Of a DNA stretch of 64,000 nucleotides, positions 18,506-26,585 are shown one piece after another. The position numbers and the translations under genes were made by a program. The notes under the pieces are model-generated. The model was not told the DNA's origin and searched no databases. It was given only the letters and a program-made list of their open reading frames with translations. Location: positions 1,674,001 to 1,738,000 of the forward strand of contig NZ_CP029482.1 of assembly GCF_003151075.1 (NCBI RefSeq), written 5' to 3'. The stretch's first letter is position 1. Every line of letters begins with the position of its first letter. The stretch comes from Pseudomonas sp. 31-12. Lineage in GTDB: Bacteria > Pseudomonadota > Gammaproteobacteria > Pseudomonadales > Pseudomonadaceae.

Positions 18506-18727
18506 TGCCGTGTTCCTTATAAGGATGCGCCTGATTTTCAGACAGCGACGGCGGGTTGAAAATTCTACTTAAAAACCACCTATTCAACGGAAAACCAGTT
18601 TTGTGAGAAGCCTCTTCTATCCCCTTTATTGGCCTGAATCTTTCTTTGTGCCGGTTTGTGTCTAGTATCTAGGGCAGTCAATTTGCCAGCATGAAAACCA
18701 CGGATCGAAACCAGCTAAGAGGCCACT

Positions 18728-19813
18728 CTGGAATTCTTCGAAAAGCTCACAAGTCTAGCCGCCAAAGTTCGTTTGCAAGGCGCTGCAATCAAGACGGAAG
18801 AAGCCACCAAGAACGCCTTTGTCATGCCCTTTATCAGCACTGTACTTGGCTACGATGTTTTCGATCCGACTGAGGTGACGCCTGAATTCGTTTGCGATAT
18901 AGGAACGAAAAAGGGAGAAAAAATTGATTACGCAATCATGAAAGGTGGAGAGGTTCAGATTCTTATCGAGTGCAAAAAAATAGGCGAGCCGTTGCACATC
19001 AATCATGCCTCCCAACTGTTTCGTTACTTTCATGTCACCAGTGCCCGAATCTCCATCCTTACGAACGGTCAGGTCTACAAGTTTTTCACTGACCTGGACG
19101 CGCCTAACAAAATGGATGAGAAGCCTTTTCTCGAACTCGACCTGCTGGATATCGACGAATACTCCGTCCCTGAATTGGTCAAACTCACCAAGTCAGCCTT
19201 CGATGTGGACTCGATCATCAGCGCCGCAGGTGAATTGAAGTACGTCAGCCAAATCAAAAAGGTCATTGCTTCGCAGGTCAGCAAGCCTGATGACGATTTT
19301 GTGAAAGTGTTCGCTTCGCGTGTATACGACGGGGTAATTACACAGAAGGTCCGTGAGCAGTTTCATGAGCTAACGAGAAAGGCGGTGGTGCAGTTTCTTA
19401 ACGACCAGATCAATGACAGGCTCAAGTCAGCCATGAGCGGTGCTATTCAACCCGCGTTGGCCTCATTGCCTGTTTCTTCCAGTAGTGCTGAGCAGCCGGA
19501 TATGCGAGACGAGTTGGAGGATAAGGTACTGACGACGCTGGAAGAACTGGAGGGCTACCACATCGTCCGTGCCGTGGTTCGGTCAGTTGTAGATGCTAAG
19601 CGGATTGTTCAGCGCGACACGCAGAGTTACTTCGGCATTCTGCTCGACGATAACAACCGTAAACCGATCTGCCGTCTGCACTTCAATCGATCGCAGAAGT
19701 ACATCGGCATATTTGATGAAGAGAAGAATGAAACCCGGCACGCCATAAACTCGATAGATGATATCTACGAATACTCGGATCATTTGAAGAAGACAGTTGG
19801 GTATTACGACTGA
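18728..19813 (+). CDS. Type I restriction HsdR N-terminal-like nuclease, orphan
   Basis: 361 residues if read from CTG 18728; the first ordinary alternative is TTG 18773 (346 residues). The PD-(D/E)xK nuclease core is visible: MPFISTVLGYDVFDPTEVTPEF, then GEKIDYAI with the metal Asp and LIECKK with the catalytic E-x-K. NHASQLFRYFHVTSARISILTNG also matches HSDR_N proteins. The C-terminal half has no helicase or methylase. Residues LEFFEKLTSLAAKVRLQ encoded upstream of 18773 continue the family N-terminus, and AAGAGG lies five bases before the CTG, so a non-ATG start is likely. There is no HsdM/HsdS partner nearby. It is the first gene of the accessory stretch. Confidence 0.8.
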   Translation: MEFFEKLTSLAAKVRLQGAAIKTEEATKNAFVMPFISTVLGYDVFDPTEVTPEFVCDIGTKKGEKIDYAIMKGGEVQILIECKKIGEPLHINHASQLFRYFHVTSARISILTNGQVYKFFTDLDAPNKMDEKPFLELDLLDIDEYSVPELVKLTKSAFDVDSIISAAGELKYVSQIKKVIASQVSKPDDDFVKVFASRVYDGVITQKVREQFHELTRKAVVQFLNDQINDRLKSAMSGAIQPALASLPVSSSSAEQPDMRDELEDKVLTTLEELEGYHIVRAVVRSVVDAKRIVQRDTQSYFGILLDDNNRKPICRLHFNRSQKYIGIFDEEKNETRHAINSIDDIYEYSDHLKKTVGYYD

Positions 19814-19835
19814 CCACGCTTACGTGGCAGTAAAA

Positions 19836-19863
19836 AAAACCGGCCCTTGAGGTCGGTTTTTTG
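19836..19863. terminator. Bidirectional intrinsic terminator
   Basis: A ten-base stem AAAACCGGCC / GGTCGGTTTT with one G-U pair and a five-base loop, flanked by A8 on the left and T6 on the right. It can end transcription of the nuclease gene (plus) and the AidA-like gene (minus). Confidence 0.88.
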
Positions 19864-19874
19864 TGGAGATCCAT

Positions 19875-20417
19875 TCAGTCCGTCAACTTCACAGCAACCG
19901 CCCAGCGGAAGTACCCCAGCGCTTCGCAGCTTTTATCAATCAGCATAAAGTTCAGCTCGCACGCCTCAACCCCAGCGGCCAATTGCGTGCACTGCCAATA
20001 ATGATCATCGGCCTTATGGCTGCCCGGTTCGGTCGGGTTTTCAGGATCGGGTGAAGGCACGGTCAGGTTTTCCTTAACCACCAATTCAGGCGTCGAAAGT
20101 ACGCCGGCATCGCCAACAGACATCCCGTAAAACACCACGCTGTGCTCAGCGAGCAAACTGACGGTTCTGCTGCGGATACGGAAAGCCGGTCCTGTGCCGA
20201 AGGTTAGCGTAATAGAGCTGTCATTTATTGTACTTTGTGGTATCGGAGATCCGTTGATGGAAAAGATGAAGCCATCTGCAATCAACGTCGGGTTTTCCGG
20301 CTCAAGACTGGGGTCTGGATAGCGTAAAAGCAGCGACTCGGCATCGACAACCAGCAACACATTGTGGGCAGTCGCGATACTGGATGAAGGGGATTTGATC
20401 GGTTCGGAAGTCATCAT
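19875..20417 (-). CDS. AidA/PixA-family inclusion body protein
   Basis: 180 residues of the AidA/PixA family. The fold markers are VLLVVDAESLLLRYPDPS near the start, the NPTLIADGFIFSI strand, a GPAFRIRSRTVSLLAEHSVVFYGMS core, and the C-terminal YWQCTQLAAGVEACELNFMLIDKSCEALGYFRWA. Relatives include quorum-sensing-regulated AidA of Burkholderia and Ralstonia, and PixA, which forms cytoplasmic inclusions in Xenorhabdus. The biochemical role is unknown. The start is either of two adjacent ATGs (20417 or 20414), with AAGGA upstream. It follows a paralogue by 121 bases on the same strand. Confidence 0.85.
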   Translation of the reverse strand: MMTSEPIKSPSSSIATAHNVLLVVDAESLLLRYPDPSLEPENPTLIADGFIFSINGSPIPQSTINDSSITLTFGTGPAFRIRSRTVSLLAEHSVVFYGMSVGDAGVLSTPELVVKENLTVPSPDPENPTEPGSHKADDHYWQCTQLAAGVEACELNFMLIDKSCEALGYFRWAVAVKLTD

Positions 20418-20538
20418 GGATTCCTTTCATGATGTTGATGCACAAAGGCAGCCGCTTCGGTTCATGCAAGACATCCCGTTCCTGTCGAGGCGGCAACGAA
20501 CTCGGCAGGCCCCTTGTTGCCAAGGGGCCAGACCATCG

Positions 20539-21042
20539 TCAGTTACGGATGGTAATGAACGGATCCCACGAGCAGCAACCAACTATCTTGCAGTCGCGAT
20601 CCACGATCAGGAAGTGGAAGTGGTAGGTCACGCTGCCGCACGACAGGGTTTCCGAAGACCAGTAATGGTTATCGACTTTCTGGCAGCTCGGCACCGACGG
20701 GTTGCTGGTGTTGGGGACGGCGACGCAGGCGGTAGCCTTGCGTGGCGTGGGGGTGGAGATCAATTCATTGCCGACGTTGCCAATGAATTTGTAGAAAATC
20801 ACTGCCGTCTCAAAGCTCTGCGACAGGCTGGTTTCACGCCAGCGAATCAGGTCACCCACCTGAGCTTTCAAATTCAGTTCGCCACCGGCCTGGCCATTGA
20901 TCACGTTGTCGCGGTTGGTCACCATGTACACATGATTGACGTCGATCAGCGTCGGCGAGGCGGGATTTTTGCTGATGTTCGGGTAGTTTTTCAGAATGGT
21001 TTCAGTGTCGATTGAAACAAGTACATCCGTGACTCGAGACAT
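20539..21042 (-). CDS. AidA/PixA-family inclusion body protein
   Basis: 167 residues, a paralogue of the next gene with the same strand order: VLVSIDTETILKNYPNISKN, NPASPTLIDVNHVYMVT, GDLIRWRETSLSQSFETAVIFYKF, NHYWSSETLSCGSVTYHFHFLIVDRDCKIVGCCSWDPF. Overall identity between the two looks low, with the YW / L.DrdC / W pattern kept, so the duplication is old. It is the promoter-proximal member. A 394-base leader region upstream holds two inverted repeats (see the region at 21043). ATG 21042 has GGAG upstream in the minus-strand sequence (aaatGGAGcgttactATG). Confidence 0.85.
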   Translation of the reverse strand: MSRVTDVLVSIDTETILKNYPNISKNPASPTLIDVNHVYMVTNRDNVINGQAGGELNLKAQVGDLIRWRETSLSQSFETAVIFYKFIGNVGNELISTPTPRKATACVAVPNTSNPSVPSCQKVDNHYWSSETLSCGSVTYHFHFLIVDRDCKIVGCCSWDPFITIRN

Positions 21043-21436
21043 AGTAACGCTCCATTTTCATAGTGAATGCCTGGCATCTTTCCAGGCACAACAACGCTTG
21101 CTTGCCTTGCGGCCGTTGCGAAAACACTACGGGCGGAACCCACCGATCACGGGAGATAAATTGGCCTTGCTCCTGCGTGCAAATTGATAAGTCGGGTTCC
21201 TTCCGACAGGCCGCGATTAGGACTATAGATGCGAAACATAGGCTGTCAAAATTGATGGGCCTGTCGCTCGACGAACGGTCGATATAGTTATGACCTCCGA
21301 TGATTTGGCGATAAAAAACCGCTCACTCAAAACCTCTTGCGCCATAGGTCGGATAGGGCAGGGCGCGCCGGTCGAGGTATCGTAGCGAACCGGTTGTGCG
21401 CCGCTGGCCACAACAACGCACCGACAGGAGAACGCA
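21043..21436. other. Gene-free region upstream of the AidA-like pair and tam
   Basis: 394 bases between divergent genes. Two inverted repeats stand out: TGCCTGG-N7-CCAGGCA at 21068-21088, just ahead of the AidA-like start, and GTCGG-N7-CCGAC at 21191-21207. Either could be an operator or leader hairpin. No open frame with a ribosome site was found. Confidence 0.5.
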
Positions 21437-22207
21437 ATGAGTTGGTCCGCCAAACAATACGTCGCTTTTGAAGATGAACGCACCCGCCCGGCCCGTGATT
21501 TGCTCGCGGCGATTCCGTCTGTGGACGCACGTTCGGCCATCGACATCGGTTGCGGCCCCGGCAATTCGACCGAGTTGCTGGTGGAGCGCTTCGCCGATGC
21601 CACGGTGCGTGGCCTGGACAGTTCGACCGATATGATCGAGGCTGCCCGCAAGCGCTTGCCTCAGCTGCAATTCGACACGACTGACATCGACACCTGGAAC
21701 GAACCGGGGTCCTTCGATGTAATTTTCGCCAACGCGGTGTTGCAGTGGGTGCCCGATCACGCGACGTTACTGCCTTCGCTGGCCGCCCGACTGACCGAGG
21801 GCGGCAGCCTGGCCATCCAAATGCCTGACAACCTCAACGAGCCGTCCCATCGCCTGATGCGCGAAGTCGCTGCAGATGGGCCGTGGGCCAGCAAGTTGGC
21901 GGACGCCGCCGGGCAACGCACGGACATGGCGAGCGCCAGCGATTACTTCTCGATGCTGCGACCGCACTGTGCGCGAGTCGACGTGTGGCGCACCACCTAC
22001 CATCACCCGCTCGCAGGCGGCGCGTCGGGCGTGGTCGAGTGGTTCAAGGGCAGCGGTTTGCGGCCGTTTCTCGAACCGCTGAATGACGCGGAGAAGGCGC
22101 AATACCTCAAGCAGTATCACGCCGCCATCGAGCGGGCTTATCCGGCGCTGAGCGATGGTTCGGTGCTGTTGCCGTTCCCGCGGTTGTTTATCGTCGCGAC
22201 TCGCTAG
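21437..22207 (+). CDS. tam: Trans-aconitate 2-methyltransferase
   Basis: 256 residues, the usual length for Tam, which methylates trans-aconitate with SAM to remove this spontaneous aconitase inhibitor. SAM motif I is AIDIGCGPGNSTELL (about 34-48); the acidic residue GLDSSTDMI follows; VIFANAVLQWVPDHATLL and the C-terminal AYPALSDGSVLLPFPRLFIVATR are typical for Tam. The ATG is preceded by CAGGAGAACGCA. It is likely monocistronic, ending at the palindrome at 22213. Confidence 0.92.
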   Translation: MSWSAKQYVAFEDERTRPARDLLAAIPSVDARSAIDIGCGPGNSTELLVERFADATVRGLDSSTDMIEAARKRLPQLQFDTTDIDTWNEPGSFDVIFANAVLQWVPDHATLLPSLAARLTEGGSLAIQMPDNLNEPSHRLMREVAADGPWASKLADAAGQRTDMASASDYFSMLRPHCARVDVWRTTYHHPLAGGASGVVEWFKGSGLRPFLEPLNDAEKAQYLKQYHAAIERAYPALSDGSVLLPFPRLFIVATR

Positions 22208-22212
22208 CGCAG

Positions 22213-22249
22213 AAAGGGACAGATCACCCCGAACGTCATCTGTCCCTTT
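22213..22249. terminator. Terminator-like palindrome after tam
   Basis: A 12-bp perfect stem AAAGGGACAGAT / ATCTGTCCCTTT with a 13-base loop, beginning six bases after the tam stop. It has A and T ends rather than a long T run, so it may end transcription weakly on both strands. It overlaps the 3' end of the 34-residue minus-strand gene. Confidence 0.65.
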
Positions 22250-22340
22250 GCCGGGCACTCAAGTACTCAAAAATAAACGAAGCAAAGCCGAACAACCCAA
22301 TCATCGAAATGATCATGATCCCCAACTCTGAATTGTCCAT
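22236..22340 (-). CDS. Small single-helix membrane protein (34 residues)
   Basis: Reads MDNSELGIMIISMIGLFGFA then SFIFEYLSARQRDR. It has a short acidic N-terminus, one hydrophobic helix of about 19 residues and a basic C-terminal tail, which is the classic layout of a bacterial small membrane protein (inside-positive C-terminus). AGAG lies six to nine bases before the ATG. The coding potential is supported by composition only; no family is recognised. It lies between the convergent tam and divergent methyltransferase genes, where nothing else is encoded. Confidence 0.6.
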   Translation of the reverse strand: MDNSELGIMIISMIGLFGFASFIFEYLSARQRDR

Positions 22341-22468
22341 GTTGATCTCTAGGTGAAAGGTGAGCCGGCAGAATAAGGCATCCTTGGACACGCCCAACGC
22401 GGCGATACGTTGTCTTTACCGGGTATCGAGAATTCATACGCAAACATTACGATGACCCGGCGTGACCC

Positions 22469-23197
22469 TCAGCGCTGCACGCTGACCAGCAACATCATCG
22501 GCCGCTCCCGCTCTTCGGCCAGGGCCGGTTGCGCCGCCACCTCGGCATCGCTCGGGCCCCATTCGTTGACCTGTCGGATGCTGAAACCTGCGCCAATCAG
22601 CGTATTCAGCAACGTGCCTATGGTGCGGTGCTGTTTGATCACGCCTTCGGCCAACCAGTTGGTCACCCGTTCGCCTTCCCGTTGATAGCTGTCCAGCGGC
22701 CAGCGCTTGTTCCCTTCGCTATCAATCAGCCAGCCCGGATTGCGCGGGGCCATGAAGATTGGGTGCTCGATGGAAAATACGAAGCGTGAACCGGGTTTCA
22801 GGGCCTCATGGATTTTGGCGAACAGACCCGGGAGATCCTTGATGTAGTGCAGCGCCAGAGAGCTGTAGGCGAGGTCAAAACTGGCTGCGGGCAGGTCGAG
22901 TTGTTCCAGATCGGCGCGGGCGTATTGGATATTGGTTTGCGACGTCGTCCTGCGTGCCTGCTCCAGCATTTTTTCCGAGACGTCCAGACCGAGCACGCTA
23001 TCGGCGCCGTGTTCACTGGCCCAGCGGCAGAACCAGCCGTAACCGCAGCCGAGGTCGACCACCTTCAGGCCTTTCATGGGAGGCAGCATTGCGTTGAGCG
23101 TAGGCCATTCGGGAGCTGAATCGAGGCCGCCGATGGAGCGAGCCATCTGGCTGTAGCCCTGGAAAAACTCCGGGTCGTCGTAGATGTTTTGAGTCAT
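22469..23197 (-). CDS. Class I SAM-dependent methyltransferase
   Basis: 242 residues. SAM motif I is VVDLGCGYGWFCRWAS (about 47-62), with the acidic LGLDVSEKMLEQAR after it, YARADLEQLDLPAASFDLAYSSLALHYI as motif II/post II, and LKPGSRFVFSIEHPIF as motif III. It resembles Methyltransf_11 proteins; the substrate is unknown. ATG 23197 is chosen because homology begins at MTQNIYDDPEFFQGYSQMA; the frame is open to 23389 with unrelated, Arg/Pro-rich codons. The gene appears monocistronic. Confidence 0.85.
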   Translation of the reverse strand: MTQNIYDDPEFFQGYSQMARSIGGLDSAPEWPTLNAMLPPMKGLKVVDLGCGYGWFCRWASEHGADSVLGLDVSEKMLEQARRTTSQTNIQYARADLEQLDLPAASFDLAYSSLALHYIKDLPGLFAKIHEALKPGSRFVFSIEHPIFMAPRNPGWLIDSEGNKRWPLDSYQREGERVTNWLAEGVIKQHRTIGTLLNTLIGAGFSIRQVNEWGPSDAEVAAQPALAEERERPMMLLVSVQR

Positions 23198-23440
23198 GTT
23201 TGGAAGGCTCTGTTGAGATCGTTCATAGGCGGCACTTGGCGTGCGGCCGATTGGGTTCCCTCGGAGAGTGATGGCGCGTGTTCGTCGATGGCCGCGCAGG
23301 GGAGAGGGGGTTGAAGATAGGGGGATGCTAGCGGGTTGGGCGAGGAGGGGAAACCGGTTGAGCGTTGGGGATTTGTAAGCTCGATTCAATTACAAACAGC
23401 CATCCAGAACAATGCTAGGCAGTTAAGCGTGACACCGAAC

Positions 23441-23534
23441 CTGTGGCGAGGGAGCTTGCTCCCGTCGGACTGCGCAGCAGTCCCTTTTTGGGGGCCGCTT
23501 CGCGACCCAGCGGGAGCAAGCTCCCTCGCCACAG
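23441..23534. repeat. Second-family REPIN (GTGGCGAGGGAGCTTGCTCCC type)
   Basis: Arms ctgtggcgagggagcttgct and its exact complement ending cgccacag, enclosing an inner GC-rich hairpin (gactgcgcagcagtcc). This family is different in sequence from the GTGGGAGCGGGC type. The 430-base gap 23198-23627 holds this element and otherwise nothing recognisable. Confidence 0.88.
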
Positions 23535-23627
23535 TGATAGATCGCTCAGGCGAACTCTTACTGCCCATTGTTGGCCGGCCATGACACGCAAAGGGCACCT
23601 CGAAAGGTACCCGGTATAGCTTCAGAA

Positions 23628-23891
23628 CTATTCCGCGTCCATACGTCGAGCAATGACATCCAGCACATCACAACCGTCGCGCAAGGGCACGCAACAGAGC
23701 AATGCAAAGTCGCTGAGGATGACCGCATCGGTGGTAATGTCGCCTCGCATTGCGAGATTTTCGAGAATCTGCGTCACGGCCCTGATTCTGTAACTGGCGG
23801 TGCTGAGCAGTGAATGTAGCGGTTGCGTGGTGTTGACGAACAGGGAGGGAAGGTCGTCGGCGTTGCTGGTTAAAGCCATGTATTCGTTCAT
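23628..23891 (-). CDS. Small hypothetical protein, DUF3077-like
   Basis: 87 residues: SLFVNTTQPLHSLLSTASYRI, ILENLAMRGDITTDAVILSDFALLCC and a C-terminal DVLDVIARRMDAE. The pattern (a beta turn with hydrophobic F-V-x-x-G/T, then helices ending in a two-residue acid patch) resembles the DUF3077 family of small Pseudomonas proteins, but the match is by eye and weak. GGAG lies eight bases before the ATG. The sequence is a single unit, flanked by a REPIN and a 400-base gap. Function unknown. Confidence 0.6.
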   Translation of the reverse strand: MNEYMALTSNADDLPSLFVNTTQPLHSLLSTASYRIRAVTQILENLAMRGDITTDAVILSDFALLCCVPLRDGCDVLDVIARRMDAE

Positions 23892-24300
23892 GAGTAGAGC
23901 TCCATTGGGTTAAGAGGTCTACCACTCAATCGTCGCCAAACGAAAAGGGTGGCAGCTGTACGCAGGTTGGCGAACCGGACAATGGACAACCCGGCAGACC
24001 CGAAGGTCTCCCGCGCACAGCCACCAAAAAGCAGGCAGCCAAGTGCTTTAAAGCGATCCGAAAACTGCTCGGAAGCTTTTGTTCATTGGATCGAGTCGCC
24101 AAACCCGAAGCGCCATTTTGGCGCCGGCTCGACTATAGGCCTCGATGCAAATGGACAGCAATGCGCAAGTCTACGGACAATTCCCACCGTCGTGTAGGAC
24201 CTTGCCTTTCTGAAAGTCGGCTTCGCTCGAAGCCCCAAAAGATGGGCAATTGGTACCGAATTTGGCCGCGACCGAGACAATTAATGGATTGAGAGAAATC
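23892..24300. other. Gene-free region
   Basis: 409 bases between the DUF3077-like gene and the next small gene. I see no open frame with a ribosome site, no strong terminator and no REP. Base composition is mixed. It probably holds the promoters of both flanking small genes. Confidence 0.5.
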
Positions 24301-24519
24301 ATGCGAGAAAGCTTGAGGCAAAAGATGATCGAGGTTTGCAACAAGAAAATGGAGCAGAAGGGGCCGACTGTCGGGCTCTCTTTCTATGCTTTCTTCGCGA
24401 ACAAAAATGATGATCCCGTGCTTTTAATGGAAGCTGCCCAATGGTGGATCGCTGAGCACAAGCTCGACCATTTTGAAAAGGCCGTAAAAATAAAGCAGAT
24501 GGTAGAGCGGAAAGACTAG
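24301..24519 (+). CDS. Small hypothetical protein (72 residues)
   Basis: Reads MRESLRQKMIEVCNKKMEQK, then PTVGLSFYAFFANKNDDPVL, and ends KIKQMVERKD. It is helical and charged, with a central aromatic patch (FYAFFA, QWW); no domain is recognised. The ATG at 24301 is preceded by GAGAGAAATC. A TTG at 24250 is in frame, but the extra codons look non-coding. It stands just before the IS1182 transposase remnant and may be part of the mobile cargo. Confidence that it is a real gene rests on its charge pattern and ribosome site. Confidence 0.55.
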   Translation: MRESLRQKMIEVCNKKMEQKGPTVGLSFYAFFANKNDDPVLLMEAAQWWIAEHKLDHFEKAVKIKQMVERKD

Positions 24520-24591
24520 GAGTACTGGCGCAGTCTGCCCCGTCCTGTCAATGATTTACGCCTGGGTGACGTGATTTACGTGGGTGACGGA

Positions 24592-24720
24592 TTTATTTAT
24601 CAACGGGTTCGGCTTATCGACCTGTACGTCGCCAAGCTCGATCTGGTGCAACCTGGCTTTGTCGAGGCGCTGCCGTCAGGTGTCGGTCGCCCGTCATATG
24701 ATTCTGCTGGGATCCACCAA
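24592..24720 (+). pseudogene. IS1182-type transposase N-terminal remnant
   Basis: The translation in this frame reads IYQRVRLIDLYVAKLDLVQP then GFVEALPSGVGRPSYDSAGI. This follows the N-terminus of IS1182-family transposases, which have ...NPVRVIDxFVDxLDLxxLGF...xxGRPxYHPAxLLKL. The match breaks off after SAG, where the next sequence is the 3' end of the Fic gene. There is no start codon and no C-terminus. It is a decayed fragment. The recognition is from family memory, not a search. Confidence 0.6.
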
Positions 24721-24723
24721 AAA

Positions 24724-26268
24724 TCACACCTCACCAGCCCCCATCGCCCGATCCTCAAACGCAGAACGCACCGCCTCCACAACACGTTCAGCCATGCCCT
24801 CATCTTCAAGCTGCGGATAACCTTTCTTCAACTTGCCGGACACTACCCAGCCATTCTCCTTGATGGAGCGGATGATGCGGTTCGCATCCTGGTTCGGCAT
24901 CTCAAGTACCTCCTTTAGCTGCTCTTGAGCTCGCTGAAAGATCATCAGTACTCTGGCTTCATCCGCCATTTCCTTTCGAATCGTGTGCTCGACCACGCGT
25001 GCGGTGTACAGAACGTGCTCGGTCAGATCGGGATACCGCCAGGCAAAACACGCGTCCTCGTATTCATCGAAAATGAAGTTGCTGGGAGTGCCATCCTCGT
25101 AGGTCACGAGTTCGCCGAATCGGTAGGCCGTCGCGTAACGTCGCATGAACGGTCGCGAGAACACTTCGAGCGTTCGATCGTAGCCGGCTCGGAAGTCGAT
25201 CGAACTTGTGATGGTGGCTGACACTGGCAGGATCACGCCGTCGGGCACTGCTTTATCCCGAATCAGGGTGTCGTTGATCAGGAATCGATGAATCCGGCCG
25301 TTGCCATCGCGCATGGGATGGATATACACGAAGCCAAATGCCAACACAGCGGCCCGTGCCAGTGACTCCGCGCCACGCGTTGCGACCTCAAACTCGTTGA
25401 GTCCTGCCAGTAGCTGCGCAAGATCTGCGGAGTGGGGGGCAATGTAATGCACGATGTCTTCGCGCATTGTGGCCTGACCCACAAACACAGGAGAGCGGCG
25501 CAAGCCCAGTCCGATGGCATCACGCCCCAGAATGTCGGCTTGCAGAGAGTGCAGGCTGGCGTTACTCAACGGGTTTTCGATATGACCGCAGTGTTGGGCA
25601 ATAACATGAGCGAACCGCTGGATGCGATCGGTTTGATCGGCTTCCTTTTCGATGAGAAAGCTCGCGCGTGATTCTTTGAACGTCAGCCAACTGGCCGTAC
25701 GCATCAGGATGTCGGCGCCAAAGGCCTGATCCAGCTCATCCAAAGCCGCGCGTAAATCAAACTGCAAAGCTTCCTGTACTGACGCCGTACGACGAACCAA
25801 AGGGCAGAACTCAGCCGTCCCCGGCAGGTTGTTGTTGATTCGCCAGCGTCGCGTTCGCAGTGACTCGCAACGAGTCAGGTATTTTTCGGGCGAAAGTGCA
25901 TCGACATAGGGGCCATTGGTCACGTCAGGCACATCCAGACGTTCCCCTGTCAGCCATTCGTAAAGGAACCCGGTGCGCCGTGCGTACTGGCCGAAAGGCT
26001 CTCGTCGACTCCAGTCTTCAATAGGCTGCGGGCCTATCGCCGCAAACAGGCGAGCGAAGAACTCAAGATGAATCTCTTCGTACTTGAGGCCGAACTCGAA
26101 ATGGCCTGCGAAATCGTCTGCGGGCCGGTAGCTTGCCGGATACCGGTTCTCCACATTCCCGTCACTCTCGCGGCTGAGACGTGCAGTGCCGATCTCGGAC
26201 TCGACACGCAGAGGCTGTGCAAGTGCGATGTCGTAGCGATCGGCGAGGGCCTTGAAACCGACTGGCAT
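24724..26268 (-). CDS. Fic family protein
   Basis: 514 residues. The Fic motif is intact: HPMRDGNGR at 317-325 followed by IHRF, with the flap-side region before it. An inhibitory helix of the S-x-x-x-E-G/N kind is seen as SFLIEK (203-208, with K in place of G/N), so the class appears to be N-terminal inhibition. A C-terminal winged-helix-like segment follows (PNQDANRIIRSIKENGWVVSG, about 440-490). Such enzymes AMPylate proteins; the target is unknown. The gene has no antitoxin partner beside it. It lies between two IS1182 transposase fragments, and a duplicated bipartite motif lies upstream. Confidence 0.85.
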   Translation of the reverse strand: MPVGFKALADRYDIALAQPLRVESEIGTARLSRESDGNVENRYPASYRPADDFAGHFEFGLKYEEIHLEFFARLFAAIGPQPIEDWSRREPFGQYARRTGFLYEWLTGERLDVPDVTNGPYVDALSPEKYLTRCESLRTRRWRINNNLPGTAEFCPLVRRTASVQEALQFDLRAALDELDQAFGADILMRTASWLTFKESRASFLIEKEADQTDRIQRFAHVIAQHCGHIENPLSNASLHSLQADILGRDAIGLGLRRSPVFVGQATMREDIVHYIAPHSADLAQLLAGLNEFEVATRGAESLARAAVLAFGFVYIHPMRDGNGRIHRFLINDTLIRDKAVPDGVILPVSATITSSIDFRAGYDRTLEVFSRPFMRRYATAYRFGELVTYEDGTPSNFIFDEYEDACFAWRYPDLTEHVLYTARVVEHTIRKEMADEARVLMIFQRAQEQLKEVLEMPNQDANRIIRSIKENGWVVSGKLKKGYPQLEDEGMAERVVEAVRSAFEDRAMGAGEV

Positions 26269-26298
26269 TGACGAATTCCTTAACAGGGCGATGAAAAC

Positions 26299-26408
26299 GA
26301 TACTAAAACACCATTATGGCGCGAAAACGTTAATTTTCCTGCGATGCGAAAATACTAATCCTGTGGGAATTTTGATACTAAAACTGTCATTCCCCAAAAA
26401 AACGTTAA
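26299..26408. promoter_or_regulatory. Two copies of a bipartite AT-rich motif upstream of the Fic gene
   Basis: GATACTAAAAC, 14 bases, then AAAACGTTAA occurs at 26299-26333 and again, with the identical 14-base spacing, at 26374-26408 (unit step 75 bases). The spacers differ. This looks like a duplicated operator for a dimeric regulator, or a small tandem duplication under selection. The first copy ends within 31 bases of the Fic start. No gene lies between. Confidence 0.55.
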
Positions 26409-26521
26409 CGAAATTCAGCTTAGTCGTAACTGCCCTAAGGGCAAAAGGCAATTCCACCAAACCCCAGACACAAAAAAACCGGCCATCAACAGACTGTGTA
26501 AAAACGCAATCTGCCCCGGTT

Positions 26522-26559
26522 AAAAACAAATGCCCCGACTTGTCGGGGCATTTGTTTTT
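26522..26559. terminator. Strong bidirectional intrinsic terminator
   Basis: An 18-bp perfect stem (AAAAACAAATGCCCCGAC with its complement) and a two-base gap, with T5 on the right and A5 on the left. It separates the Fic upstream region from the transposase remnant. Confidence 0.92.
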
Positions 26560-26585
26560 CTGAAAACTGAAAAATAAAGGGCCTC

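Noticed and set aside
18691..18873. 60-codon frame starting with ATG just before the nuclease gene
   Set aside because: It overlaps the nuclease in another frame and has no character; the nuclease frame keeps PD-ExK motifs.
21437..22207. Calling the tam neighbour at 22469 a second Tam
   Set aside because: It has a different motif I (DLGCGYGW) and lacks the Tam C-terminus; only class I methyltransferase is supported.
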